37,032 nucleotides of DNA from positions 66,807-103,838 of the forward strand of contig NW_022985173.1 of the NCBI RefSeq assembly GCF_010093535.1, given 5' to 3'. Positions 1 through 9,449 of the stretch are shown here, one piece after another. This DNA comes from Lindgomyces ingoldianus. Lineage: Eukaryota; Ascomycota; Dothideomycetes; Pleosporales; Lindgomycetaceae. The position numbers and the translations under genes were made by a program. Positions within the stretch are counted from its first letter, which is position 1. The number at the start of each line of letters is the position of its first letter. The notes below the pieces were generated by a model. The model searched no databases. It saw only the letters and a list, made by a program, of their open reading frames with translations, and was not told where the DNA came from.

Positions 1-101
1 ACGGGTATATATACTATTCTGTACGCAATAATTAACTGTTGGTTAATTATTCGCACCTTTTTAGTTGTATTAGCGTAGTGGTACAGAGCTCCGTCCTTAC
101 A
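1..101. repeat. Partial LTR, 3' part, lightly RIPped
   Basis: These 101 bp match 8933-9033, the end of the nested solo LTR, almost base for base and finish with the same CCTTACA terminus. The differences I can see (near 45, 63 and 72) are all G-to-A in a TpG context on the plus strand, which is the RIP signature read from the other strand. The window edge cuts the repeat, so it may be a solo LTR or the end of a longer element. Confidence 0.85.
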
Positions 102-737
102 TTTAGTCTATAGACTAGATCCTATTAACCTCTAGTTAACTAAAGCCTTTAGGTTTAAAACTTCCTATCCTTATGTAATTAGGATTGCCTTTAGAAAAGT
201 TGTAAAGAATGCGCTAAGGTAGAAACTTAGAGACTACTAATAACCTATTAGGATTAGAGACAACCGCTAATGCCTAACTACTAACCACCCTCTAACCCTA
301 GAGTCAAATACGCTCTAGCCAAGCCATACCCCACCTGATTTAGAGTCAATGCATAGCAACATGTCCTAATAGACCTCAATTAATCACTAAATCACCTCTA
401 ATAATGCCTTAAATTATCACTGCTACCCTATAGCAAGAGACCTTTAAGGCACCCCTAACAATACCTAATGCTACCTTACTAAACGCACGCCTAAAATTAA
501 TAACTGCACAGATGGCAAGGAACAATTAGCTAGACATCTATACAGATCACTATCAGAACAGGCGCGCATAGCGTTGGGTGTGGAGGACACCGCTGGCAGT
601 GCGAAGGAATAATTTGGAGCAAGGACACCTAGCTAAATCAGACCAGTTTCGGTTTAAGGAGGCAGAGGACATGACAGCGATACTTTGTACTATAATTACT
701 ACTAATAGGGACTATTAGTCTACAGAGGGGGGGGTAG
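102..737 (+). mobile_element. RIP-degraded retroelement remnant
   Basis: This AT-rich stretch lies between the partial LTR and the 299-bp LTR. Its last part (about 510-605) keeps a plus-strand reading frame of ordinary codon composition, ending ...LGVEDTAGSAKE before a TAA. A G-rich polypurine run at 725-737 directly precedes the LTR at 738, as expected for the 3' end of a plus-strand LTR element. I do not recognise the protein. Most of the element would lie left of the window or has been lost. Confidence 0.5.
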
Positions 738-1036
738 TGTAACGATCCTTATGAATTGTTCCATCTCGAGTCGCCCGGGACCTCCGGAAGGCCCTTGTAT
801 CGGCCCCGACCTCGACCTGGCCCTGACTCTGCCCTGCCCCCTGCTGTACCCCTATTCCTTCATGTATTTAGTCGCACCTCGCCCCCGTAGCTAGCTCGGT
901 AGTTTTCTGATATCCTTTCGTACAAGGCCTATAGGTGTCAATGGCATTCCTAGGTTCAGAGTCCCCACGCACTCCCATATGCCTCTGAGTGGATTCCCTC
1001 CGCATTCGGACCTATTGTCTTGCCTGCGCCGTTACA
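738..1036 (+). repeat. LTR of a second retroelement, 299 bp, little RIP
   Basis: The sequence begins TGTAACG and ends CGTTACA, a 7-bp terminal inverted repeat of TG...CA type. A polypurine tract (AGAGGGGGGGGTAG) sits immediately 5', which marks it as a 3' LTR in plus orientation. It is clearly GC-richer than its surroundings and keeps many CpG and CpA sites, so it has largely escaped the mutation that degraded its neighbours. No second copy is present in the window. Confidence 0.7.
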
Positions 1037-1351
1037 GTTAGCTTTTTTAATTAAGGCACGCTATGTAGTAAGAACTATACTTACGCTGTTAAGCATTTTC
1101 TTTTTTTAGTACTCTTTTAGCCTAAGTACTATAACTTTTCTTACAGATCTTTTAACATAATCTAATAGGTAGGTCTTGCTCTATGCAGTTGCTACAGGAT
1201 CTCTAAGGCAGAGCTTATACTAAATAACATTTAGGTTTATTTTACGTGTATTAAAGAATCTTAAACCTTACATTAGTCTCTAATAACTTCCTAGATTATA
1301 GTTTTACTTACTTATTCTAAGTTCTTATAAGCTATTAATAATAGGCTTACT
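1037..1351 (-). pseudogene. Downstream half of a relic reading frame split by the retrotransposon
   Basis: When the 7.8-kb element and one TTACT copy are removed, a minus-strand frame running down from about 9351 to 9183 continues through 1351-1037 without a frame change. In this half the frame has about eight stops, all TAA or TAG and none TGA, as expected if CAA/CAG codons were converted by RIP. The conceptual product is lysine-rich and unrecognised. It may be an older transposon or a host gene. Confidence 0.35.
1347..1351. repeat. Target-site duplication TTACT (left)
   Basis: TTACT directly precedes the left LTR and is repeated exactly at 9183-9187 after the right LTR. A 5-bp duplication is the normal product of a retroviral-type integrase. 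Confidence 0.9.
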
Positions 1352-1943
1352 TGTTACAATCCTTGCTTCGTGAAGCACTCAGGTCTAATGATATTCCTAG
1401 GGGAGAAGTAGGACGGATAGTAGGGGCCAATCCGGTAGGGTGTACAGTCCTACGTACAGGCTATTAGGCTAATGGAGGAAGGGAGGGTGACTAGATCATA
1501 GTTTGCCCTATGTGCGGCAGTAGGGAGGCTAGGGTTAAACAGTCCTAATAGACAAAGTTAGAGGTATATATAGTGTAAGATATATAAATAGTATTACAGC
1601 TCTTTAGAAAGCTAAATGCTACTTAGTCTATGTAAAAAATAAACTAAATGTTAAACACACTTTCTAAAGGTTATTTAATGTAGGAACTATATACATGCGT
1701 AGGGGACGCTAAGGTAAGCTAGATAAGCCTACATAAGCCTACTAAGTAGGGCTTACTAAGCTCCTTTAGACTTGTAGAATTTACGTCTTATCCTCCTATT
1801 AGACAACGCATTCTTCTATAATTTTAGGTAGCTGTGCTACCTCCACGTCCTCTGCTTAGTCTGTAAGCGAGTCCTGCTCTAACTGTACTATATTGTGGAG
1901 CATCCTAGGTGGAGTTACGCTAGTCTAACTGTAGACTGTAACA
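1352..1943 (-). repeat. Left LTR (3' LTR of the gypsy element), 592 bp
   Basis: It begins TGTTACAATCC and ends CTGTAACA on the plus strand. Part 1352-1795 is better preserved than the matching part of the right LTR (for example GGGGCCAATCC against GGGGCTAATCT), whereas 1796-1943 is more RIPped than its partner at 9034-9182. Confidence 0.9.
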
Positions 1944-1960
1944 CGCTGCCCCTTCTTCCT
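1944..1960 (-). other. Polypurine tract of the gypsy element
   Basis: Read on the minus strand this is AGGAAGAAGGGGCAGCG, ending exactly at the LTR boundary. A purine run just upstream of the 3' LTR primes plus-strand DNA synthesis, and it fixes the element's orientation. Confidence 0.7.
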
Positions 1961-3199
1961 AGCAGCGTCCTTACTGCTCTACTTACACAACTGTGTTAGT
2001 AAGAGCTTATTTATAATGTTAGTGCCCTTCTGCTAAAAGGCATTTTTAATATTTATTTTTTTTATGCTAAATAGCTTACTAGTCTTGTTTATCTTACTAT
2101 TTTTATGTTATTTATTATTTTAATTTTTTTTACTAGACAAAGATAAAGCCCTATAGCACTTACTAATTCTTAGAGTTATCTTATGTGTTAACTTTATTCT
2201 TAGACAAGTGCGTTAAGTGTGTAAAAAAAAATAGTAAATACAACACCTTTATTTCTAATGTTATATAGGATTATTTAAAGAAAAAGAGGAAAACACTTTT
2301 CTAAAAAGCAGTTACTATAAAAGCTTAAAAGCAAGACCTTAATAATAAAATATTACATTAGGTTTAGAAGACTTTAGAGGTAAAGGCTAAAAAGTGTTCT
2401 AAGTAGGATTATATTTAAAAATTATTAGATTTATTAGAAGCTTGTTATATAAAGTACTTAAAAAAAAACTTATTTTTCTTAAATAAAATAAAAGCTTTTA
2501 AAGCTAAAGTAAAGGGCTATTTCTTTTTTTAACTATTATTAGCTAGGACTTGTCTTTAAAGGCTGCTACTATCTAGTAATAATGTAGCTATTTCTTTTAA
2601 TATAGGTGCCTTATTACCTAGCTAGTTTCTTTTAGATAAGCTTAAAAGTACCTCTGTACTAATAGCTGCGCATTTCTTAAATTCTTAGCTAGTTTTTATG
2701 TGTTTTTACTAGTAAGCTACTTTTTTTATTTTACTAAAAATTTCTTTTAGTTTTTTTAATTACTAATAATATATTTAACTTTATATTCTACTTTTTTATT
2801 TTTTTATTTTTAAGTAGATAAGAGGACTTTCTTAAGTGCTTTTTCTAGTCTAGAGATATAAAACTATAGGTGTATCTTTATATGCAAGGGAAGCTTAAGC
2901 TTACAGTTGTCCTATTAGGTCTAAAGGACTTTATATAGTTCTATCTTTTTTTCTGCTAGCTTCCTAGAAGGTCTAGGTATCTTAAGGTTTTTAGTGTTAA
3001 GATATATGTAGTCTTTTAAGTAAATTTCTAGTTCTAGTTATTATAATTTATTTATGTACTTTTCTATTATTGCTTTGCTAGACCTTACTTTTACAGCTAA
3101 CTTTTTATGTATTTAATGTAGGTTTATTAGCTAATTTATTAATTTTTATAAGTCTATAAGTTAACTTCTATGCAATATAAAGTATAAGTTATATCTAAC

Positions 3200-3790
3200 A
3201 TTAGCTTTATATAGTGTTTCTTTTATTATAGCTAATTTTATGTTATTAATTACTAACTATGCTATTAAAAGCTATTTTAGCTAGTTATTTTAAATGTAGA
3301 AAATATACTTTCTTAAATATTTTTCTATTTCTACATTTACTCTTTTAGTCTGTCTATCTGTCTACAGGTAGTAGGCTATTAATAGCTTATGTGCTATGCT
3401 AAAGTGCTGCATTACTGCTTTTTAGAAACTGCTAGTAAATAGCTTATTTTAGTTAAAGATAATAATTCTAAGGCATTTATATACTAATATTATGTTTTAC
3501 TTTAATTTATAAATAAATTTTTTAGCTGTTATTGTTTTTTTTAAGAGCTAAGTATGTAAATACTTAGTAGTTTTATCTAAAGCTACTGTAATTATGTTGT
3601 ACATCTTGTCTGTTCCTAGTTCTTTAGATAGGGGTAATTCTGTAATAAAGTCTATTATAATTATTATCTATAGTAGCTTTAGTGCTTTAATTAGTTAAAG
3701 ATATTTATAGGCTTTATGCCTTCTTAGATTATTTTTGTTGCAGGTATTACATTCTTTAAGCACCTCTGTGCATAGTTGCTTTACCTTTAG
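3200..3790 (-). pseudogene. Integrase relic of the gypsy element
   Basis: Reading the minus strand down from about 3785 gives the zinc-finger end ECNTCNKNN..RHKAY, then the catalytic core with IDFITELPLS, a conserved DKTTKY block, FTSSF, a degraded AYYLQTDRQTKRVN block (normally AYHPQTDGQTER.N) and the ...YNLYF region. This is the standard HHCC plus DDE integrase of Ty3/gypsy elements. Numerous TAA/TAG codons and RIP-type substitutions interrupt it. Confidence 0.85.
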
Positions 3791-4214
3791 TATTTATTAT
3801 AGTATAGCAGTCCTTAGCTTTTTTTAAAGGGTGCCTATTTCTAGATGCCTAAACATTAGAGATTTATAATATTCTTAAATTAGGTTTTTCTATTTTTACT
3901 TACTAGCTATAAGCATGTAGAATTCTTTTATAAGTTAGGGCTTATTATAGACTTATTTTTTATTAGTTTTTTTAAAAAGTGTAAATTCTTTAGTTCCCTT
4001 TTTTTTTTTATTAAAGTAGTCTAGTCTTTAGCTAAGAGTGTTAGCCTATTAGTTTTATGCTTTAGGCACATGCTTAATAATATAGTTAAACTATGTAAGT
4101 TCTATTACTTATTTTATGTGCATTAGTAATAGTTTCTTTACTAATAAGAACATAATTAAGTTTGCATAGTTAGTTATAATATTAAATAGCTTTGCTATTC
4201 TATATAGCTCTATA

Positions 4215-4400
4215 GCCTATACTTTTATAGCATTTAATATTACTTTTAGCTCTTTGTTAGGTATGCTGTAGCCTGCTTTAGAACCTAAGAACTTAGCAGA
4301 GTAGTACACAACAGGGTGCTATTTTCTGTCTTCCTGCTTCTAGTATAACGCAGCTCTGCTAGCTCTAAGAGATGCGTCTATGTAGATCTTTGTTTTTAAT
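4215..4400 (-). pseudogene. RNase H relic of the gypsy element
   Basis: On the minus strand the frame reads IDASLRASRAALYQ, then HPVVYYSAKF and a KELKVILNAIK block. These match the Ty3-type RNase H pattern TDAS....GAVL.Q, HPVA.YS.K and KELLAIV. It follows RT directly and has RIP-type stops. Confidence 0.85.
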
Positions 4401-4589
4401 TATAGGTTATACATTTTTAATACTAGTTTATCTATTATAGCTTATTTTAGCATTATAAATGCTTTATTTATTTTTAAGGTTTAGACAAACTTTGCTATTA
4501 CCTGCTCTTTAGTTATAGTGTTTATTAATAGTATAGTAATTTTTAAGTAGTTTCTAATTATTTGTCTAATATATTCTAATAGTCCTAGG

Positions 4590-5290
4590 AATCCTTTTAC
4601 TTTCTTAACTATCTAGGGTTCTAGCTATTTAAGTACTTTTTATACTTTAGCTAGATTAATTTTTATTTCTTTTTTATTAATTATAAATCTTAAGTATTTT
4701 ATTTTAGTAACATAAAACTTACATTTAGAGAGCTATAAGTAAAGTCTATACTTCTTAAGCTATTCTAAAACTTTTTATACCTTCTATACATAGTCTTCTA
4801 GGGTATCCCTTAAATAGATAAGGACATTATCTAAATATACTAAAGTAAAGACATCTAAATAAAGGTTAAGGGCTATATTAATAATTTACTAAAATGTTGC
4901 TAGGGCGTTTATTAGACTAAACAGCATTACTAATAATTTATAAAGCCTTTATAAGGTTTTAAATGCTGTAAGCTACTTATTTTTTTTTTATATCCTTATT
5001 TTATTAAATCTGTCTTATATGTTAAACTTTATAAAGTACTAGGTTTCTTTTAGTTAGTTTATAATGTTTTATATAATTAGTAGAGAAAACTAATTTTAGA
5101 CTATGTTATTATTTAGAGTTTTATAGTCCTAATAGACTTATATTTTTTCTCCTTTCTTTTTTACAAAGACTACTACTAAGGCTATAGGACTGTGACTTTT
5201 CTAGATATAGCCTTATGCTAACATCCTATTAACATACTCCTGCAAAGCCTCCTTCTGTGCCCTAGTTAGAGGGCAGAGCCTATGCGTTTT
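4590..5290 (-). pseudogene. Reverse transcriptase relic of the gypsy element
   Basis: The minus-strand frame contains the N-terminal RT block PLTRAQKEALQEYVNRMLA, then SHSPIALVVVFVKKKGE and the catalytic box VYLDNVLIYL near 4812-4845. The usual box is YLDDILIYS; the second aspartate has become asparagine, a G-to-A change. Downstream VKGFLGLLEYIRQII matches the RT connection (usually FLGF..YYR.FI). It is interrupted by many TAA/TAG codons. Confidence 0.9.
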
Positions 5291-5639
5291 TAGGTTATAA
5301 TCTTTTATTAGGTTAATAGCATAGTCCTAAGGCTAGTGTAGTAGTAGTTCTCTAAGGTCTTCTAGTGTTTTAAACATGTCCTTATAGTCTTTGTATTTAG
5401 GCAGAATTTAACCTTTTTTTTAGACTTATATAACACTAATTTATTTTATATTTTTATCTGCTTTAATTTTTTTATAAAAGACTTTTTTAAGTTTTTTTTT
5501 TATTATTCTTATTACTTAAGCTTTTAGTTTTTAGTAAGGGAATTTTTAGAGCTTCCTTTTCCTAGGGTAGTAACTGCTACCCTGCTTAGCTTATTTGTAG
5601 ACTAGGCATCTATTGTTATAGTATGCTAACTAGGTTATG

Positions 5640-5880
5640 CGTGCGTAGTTGTTAGGAGTTTTTATAGTTATAGTTTTTTAATTAATTACAGAATTATAAG
5701 TTCTAAGCTAGTTATAGCCTAAAATTACATTATATTTACTTTTTAGTTTAAGTATGTTTATAGATTTTTAATCTTTTATACTAGAGGTTTTAAGGTTTTT
5801 TTTATAAGTTTTTAAGTTAATTTATCCTCTACTATACTTAATTAATAATGTGTTAGTAAAGGTTACCTTAAATAAGTTCT
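5640..5880 (-). pseudogene. Retropepsin (protease) region relic
   Basis: On the minus strand the frame contains TNTLLIKYSRG, where a Ty3 protease has .NTLVDSGA, followed downstream by VILGYNWLRTYN and a VIN.KT block. Gypsy proteases typically end with DVILGMDWL...NP.IDW. The order gag, PR, RT agrees with the whole element. The flap and catalytic positions are too mutated to judge further. Confidence 0.65.
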
Positions 5881-7269
5881 TTTTTATGCAGAATAGTATA
5901 CTTTACTTATCTACCTAATCCTTATTTATAGTAGTAAAGGTGCATCTGCTATTTATAAGAGCTAATCTAGGCTATCCTTTGTACGTGAAGGTGGTTGTTA
6001 GGCTGTGTCCTGCCCCTTACCCTACTATAATTACTATAGATATGTTATGTTTAACTTCTTTATTAAAAAGGGGATAAAGATTAATGTTTTATAAGTTATT
6101 ATTAAATTTATTTTTTTTTTTTATAAATTTAATGTTTTTAATTATAGTAGTTAGCTGCTTTACATTTATAATCTTTAACTAGATAATGTAATGTTAGGTA
6201 GTTTTTTTTTCTTACTACTTTTTATTAGAAGTAGTAGAACCTGCAGTTTTTTTATTTATTACACTTTATTTATAGTTCTTATTTATAAGGGGGAGCTGTC
6301 TAATAAGTGTAACAATTTGTAGTTTTGCAGGCTAAGGCTGTTTCTTACTATAGGCAACTGTTGTAGTTCTTTTCTTATATAGGCTACTATTCTGCTTAAT
6401 GTTTGTTATCCTAGTGTTTAACGCAGTATTGTTGTGTACACTAGTACTAGGGGTATAGACAATTATTAGGTCTATGTAATGTGTTAAGGGGACTTTTTTA
6501 AGTCTACTAAGGATATTCTTTTATTTGTACTAGCTGTACAGGGTGCTCTTTCTATTAGCACTTGCTTGTGCTATAGGTGCTGCTTTTATAGAGGACATAT
6601 TATTTATAATTTTATTATACTGCAAGAGCTTTTTTAGAGATTACTAGGCTTAGAAGTAGTGTCTTAGGTTTCTTAGGCGCTAGTTATAGTACTTTAAACC
6701 TAGCAGGTTTGCCTAACTATTTTAGCTTTTAATCTTTAATCTTAGTAAAAAATTACTATTACTTTTTTTTATTTATAATATTATATTTAACTTTAGCTAT
6801 TTTTTATATAATGTTAAATGTTAAGTAGTTATTGCTAATATTTATTTAGTAAAGTAAGACTATATAGTTACTTAAGTAGTTATGTAGTAACCTACACTTC
6901 TAGCACCTGCATCTCTAAAACTGTTAGGAAAGCTCTCTTGCTAAAGTACTAGAGGTTTAATCTTAGAGAAGGAACTATTCTTCTTTTTTCTAAACATTTA
7001 TAATGTATCTTTAAATCTAAGTTTTTTCTTTATATTCTTTAAAAATTATAAGGTTCTGTAACACTATATTAAGGCTACTAAAATTTTAAATAACTACTTT
7101 TTAATACACTTTAAAGTAGTTGTTTAAAGAGTAGTTTTTTTTATATTACTAGTAAAGTCTATTATTTAGTCTTTCTTATATTTCCTTATCTGTAAGGCTA
7201 TATTTAGCAGTAATAGCTTTTATTATTATAGTAGTATTTTTATTCTTTTCCTTTTAGAAGTTTAGGTAA

Positions 7270-7315
7270 TTTTAGCAGAAATGTCTTACTTTTTTATAGT
7301 TTAGGTAGGCCTTAT
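7270..7315 (-). pseudogene. Gag zinc-knuckle relic
   Basis: The minus strand reads AYLNYKKVRHFC followed by a stop and NY. This fits a decayed C-x2-C-x4-H-x4-C knuckle in which Cys codons have become Tyr codons by G-to-A change. It lies where the end of gag is expected, upstream of protease. Confidence 0.55.
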
Positions 7316-8880
7316 TTTTTAGCTATTTTTATTATTCTTTTATTAAAAGTAGCTTATTGCGTTCTAGAACTTAGCTTTTTTTAAAAGGGGGGCTTTATGT
7401 ATACTTTATATAACTAAGGTTTATTAGCTTTTTGTTATATTATAAAAGCTCTTTCTTTTTAGAGACAAATTCTAGCTTTTAATAAGTTCTCTTTAATTTC
7501 TTTTTTTTTTATATTCCTTATAATAGTTATTATAAGTTATTACTTTTTTAATATATTTTTTAAGAGTAGTTAGTTAGTTTATGTGCATAAACTTATTTTT
7601 TACTTTGTTATTTAGTCTGTTATAAAACATGCAGCATAGGGCTTTCTAGTTGTTCTATCTACAGATGGCTATTTATTCCCTAAAACGCGCTGCATAGTTC
7701 TAGACTAGTCTGCTGCCCTGCTTTATATTGTCTAGTTAGTTAGCTATAATTTTTTTTTTGTCTAAAGTTCTATAAATAGCTAATAAAGCTACTTTAAAAT
7801 TTTTAATGCTACTAAATACTTCTTTTATTTTAGGATTAAGTAGGGCGCTATTAGCTTTAAAGTCTATTTAGTTATTAGTGTAGAGTTAGAACTAGATTAT
7901 AAGAGGGCCTTTTAAGTGTAACTTTATTTAAAAGATTATTTCTATGTTAGTCTAAAATGCTCTCTTATTATACTACATATAAAGGTAGCATTAAGTAAAG
8001 AATAGTTAAAGGTCTTTTAATAATTTTTTAAAAAGCTTTAAAAAAGCTAGTTTTAAAGCTTTTTTAGCTATAATACTTACTTTATTTATTAAGATGTTTT
8101 AAACTTTTACTAGTTTTACTTATAATTTATGTATCTAATAGGCTTAGGTAGTAGCTTTATAAGAGTTAATAAAAAGTAAGAGGTTTTATAAATTTATAGT
8201 TTTTTTTTTATAAAAGTTAGCTATTTTTTACTTAAGTTTTAATAATTTACTAACTTTATTACTAATCTGCTAGAGTTTCTTAATGTTGTCTTAGATAGAG
8301 TTAATCTGTTTTGCTAGAATAGCTTTACTTTAGGTAGGAACTTCTATAGATCTAGATAGCGCAGTGTAGGCTATGTTAGAATCTAAATTATGTTAAAAGG
8401 TTACTATACTTTTTAAAGAAAGTAGTATTTAATGTTATAATTTTTACTTTGTAAAGCACTTAGGTCTAATAATATTTCTAGGGGAGAAGTAGAACAGATA
8501 GTAGGGGCTAATCTAGTAGGGTGTACAGTCCTACGTACAGGCTATTAGGCTAATAGAGGAAGGGAGGGTAACTAGATTATAGTTTACCCTATGTGCAGCA
8601 GTAGAAAAGCTAGAGTTAAACAGTTCTAATAAACAAAGTTAGAAGTATATATAGTGTAAGATATATAAATAGTATTATAGCTTTTTAAAAAGCTAAATGC
8701 TACTTAGTTTATATAAAAAATAAACTAAATATTAAACACACCTTTTAAAAGTTGTTTAATATAGGAACTATATACATGCATAAGGGACACTAAGGCAAGC
8801 TAGATAAGCCTACATAAGCCTACTAAGCAGAGCTTGCTAAGCTTCTTTAGACTTATAGAATTTGCGTCCTATCCTCCTAT

Positions 8881-8928
8881 TGTAAGGCCGGGATGGCGCT
8901 TACGTGTAAGGCCGAGATGGTGCTTACG
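8881..8928. repeat. Two tandem 24-bp units inside the solo LTR
   Basis: TGTAAGGCCGGGATGGCGCT plus TACG is followed at once by a second copy with two differences (GGG/GAG and GGC/GGT). The LTR therefore starts with a tandem duplication of its own 5' end. Confidence 0.85.
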
Positions 8929-9033
8929 TGCGACGGGTATATATACTATTCTGTACGCAATAATTAACTGTTGGTTGATTATTCGCACCTTTTTGGTTGT
9001 ATTGGCGTAGTGGTACAGAGCTCCGTCCTTACA
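8881..9033. mobile_element. Nested solo LTR, 153 bp, not RIPped
   Basis: The insert begins TGTAAGG and ends CCTTACA and is flanked by a perfect 5-bp duplication CCTAT (8876-8880 and 9034-9038). TG...CA ends with a 5-bp duplication identify a solo LTR left by recombination of a small LTR element. A second partial copy is at 1-101. It has few RIP changes, as expected for a young or very short repeat. A short non-autonomous inverted-repeat element is a less likely reading. Confidence 0.85.
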
Positions 9034-9182
9034 CCTATTAGACAACGCATTCTTCCATAATCTTAGGTAGCCGTGCTACCTCCGCGTCCTCCGCTTGGTC
9101 TGTAAGCGAGTCCCGCTCCAACCGTACCATATTGTGGAGCATCCTGGGTGGAGTTACGCTGGTCCAACTGTAGACTGTAACA

Positions 9183-9187
9183 TTACT
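9183..9187. repeat. Target-site duplication TTACT (right)
   Basis: This is the exact partner of 1347-1351. Confidence 0.9.
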
Positions 9188-9351
9188 CTTGTTTTTAATA
9201 AGAACATCTTCTTTAACTAGTATAGCTAAATATTTCTAAACTTTTATAAAACTTTCTTCTATTAACTTTTTATTAGTCTGCAATTTAGAGAGTCTAGTAT
9301 TAGATAGTTGTTCTAAAGAAATAAGGCTTTTAAGATAAGCGTCTATAGATG
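9183..9351 (-). pseudogene. Upstream half of the relic reading frame split by the retrotransposon
   Basis: The minus-strand frame from about 9351 down to 9183 reads TVTSIDAYLKSLISLEQLS and stays open apart from one TAG until the insertion site. After removal of the element it joins the frame at 1351-1037. The product is unknown: lysine- and leucine-rich, with no motif I recognise. Confidence 0.35.
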
Positions 9352-9449
9352 TGACAGTTTAAGAGGAGTACTAAGAACACTAAGGACTAGTTAAGTAGGA
9401 AGGCAGTTATTTTATAGCTACAGCAAGGAGGCATACTTATCTATTGCTA

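Larger units (their letters stand above)
1352..9182 (-). mobile_element. Complete but RIP-inactivated Ty3/gypsy LTR retrotransposon
   Basis: Two LTRs (1352-1943 and 8433-9182) begin TGTTA and end TAACA, and the whole is flanked by perfect TTACT duplications. Without the nested 153-bp solo LTR and its 5-bp duplication, the right LTR is 592 bp, exactly the length of the left one, and the element is 7,673 bp. Relics of gag zinc knuckle, protease, reverse transcriptase, RNase H and integrase follow in that order on the minus strand. RT before integrase places it in Ty3/gypsy (Metaviridae). All frames carry many TAA/TAG stops, so it is dead. The minus orientation is confirmed by a polypurine tract next to the left LTR. 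Confidence 0.93.
8433..9182 (-). repeat. Right LTR (5' LTR of the gypsy element), split by a nested solo LTR
   Basis: It is 592 bp once the insert 8881-9033 and its CCTAT duplication are removed. Part 8433-8880 is strongly RIPped relative to the left LTR, while 9034-9182 is nearly free of RIP changes (CCA, CCG and TTGG sites kept), so the two LTRs are damaged in a reciprocal pattern. Confidence 0.9.
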
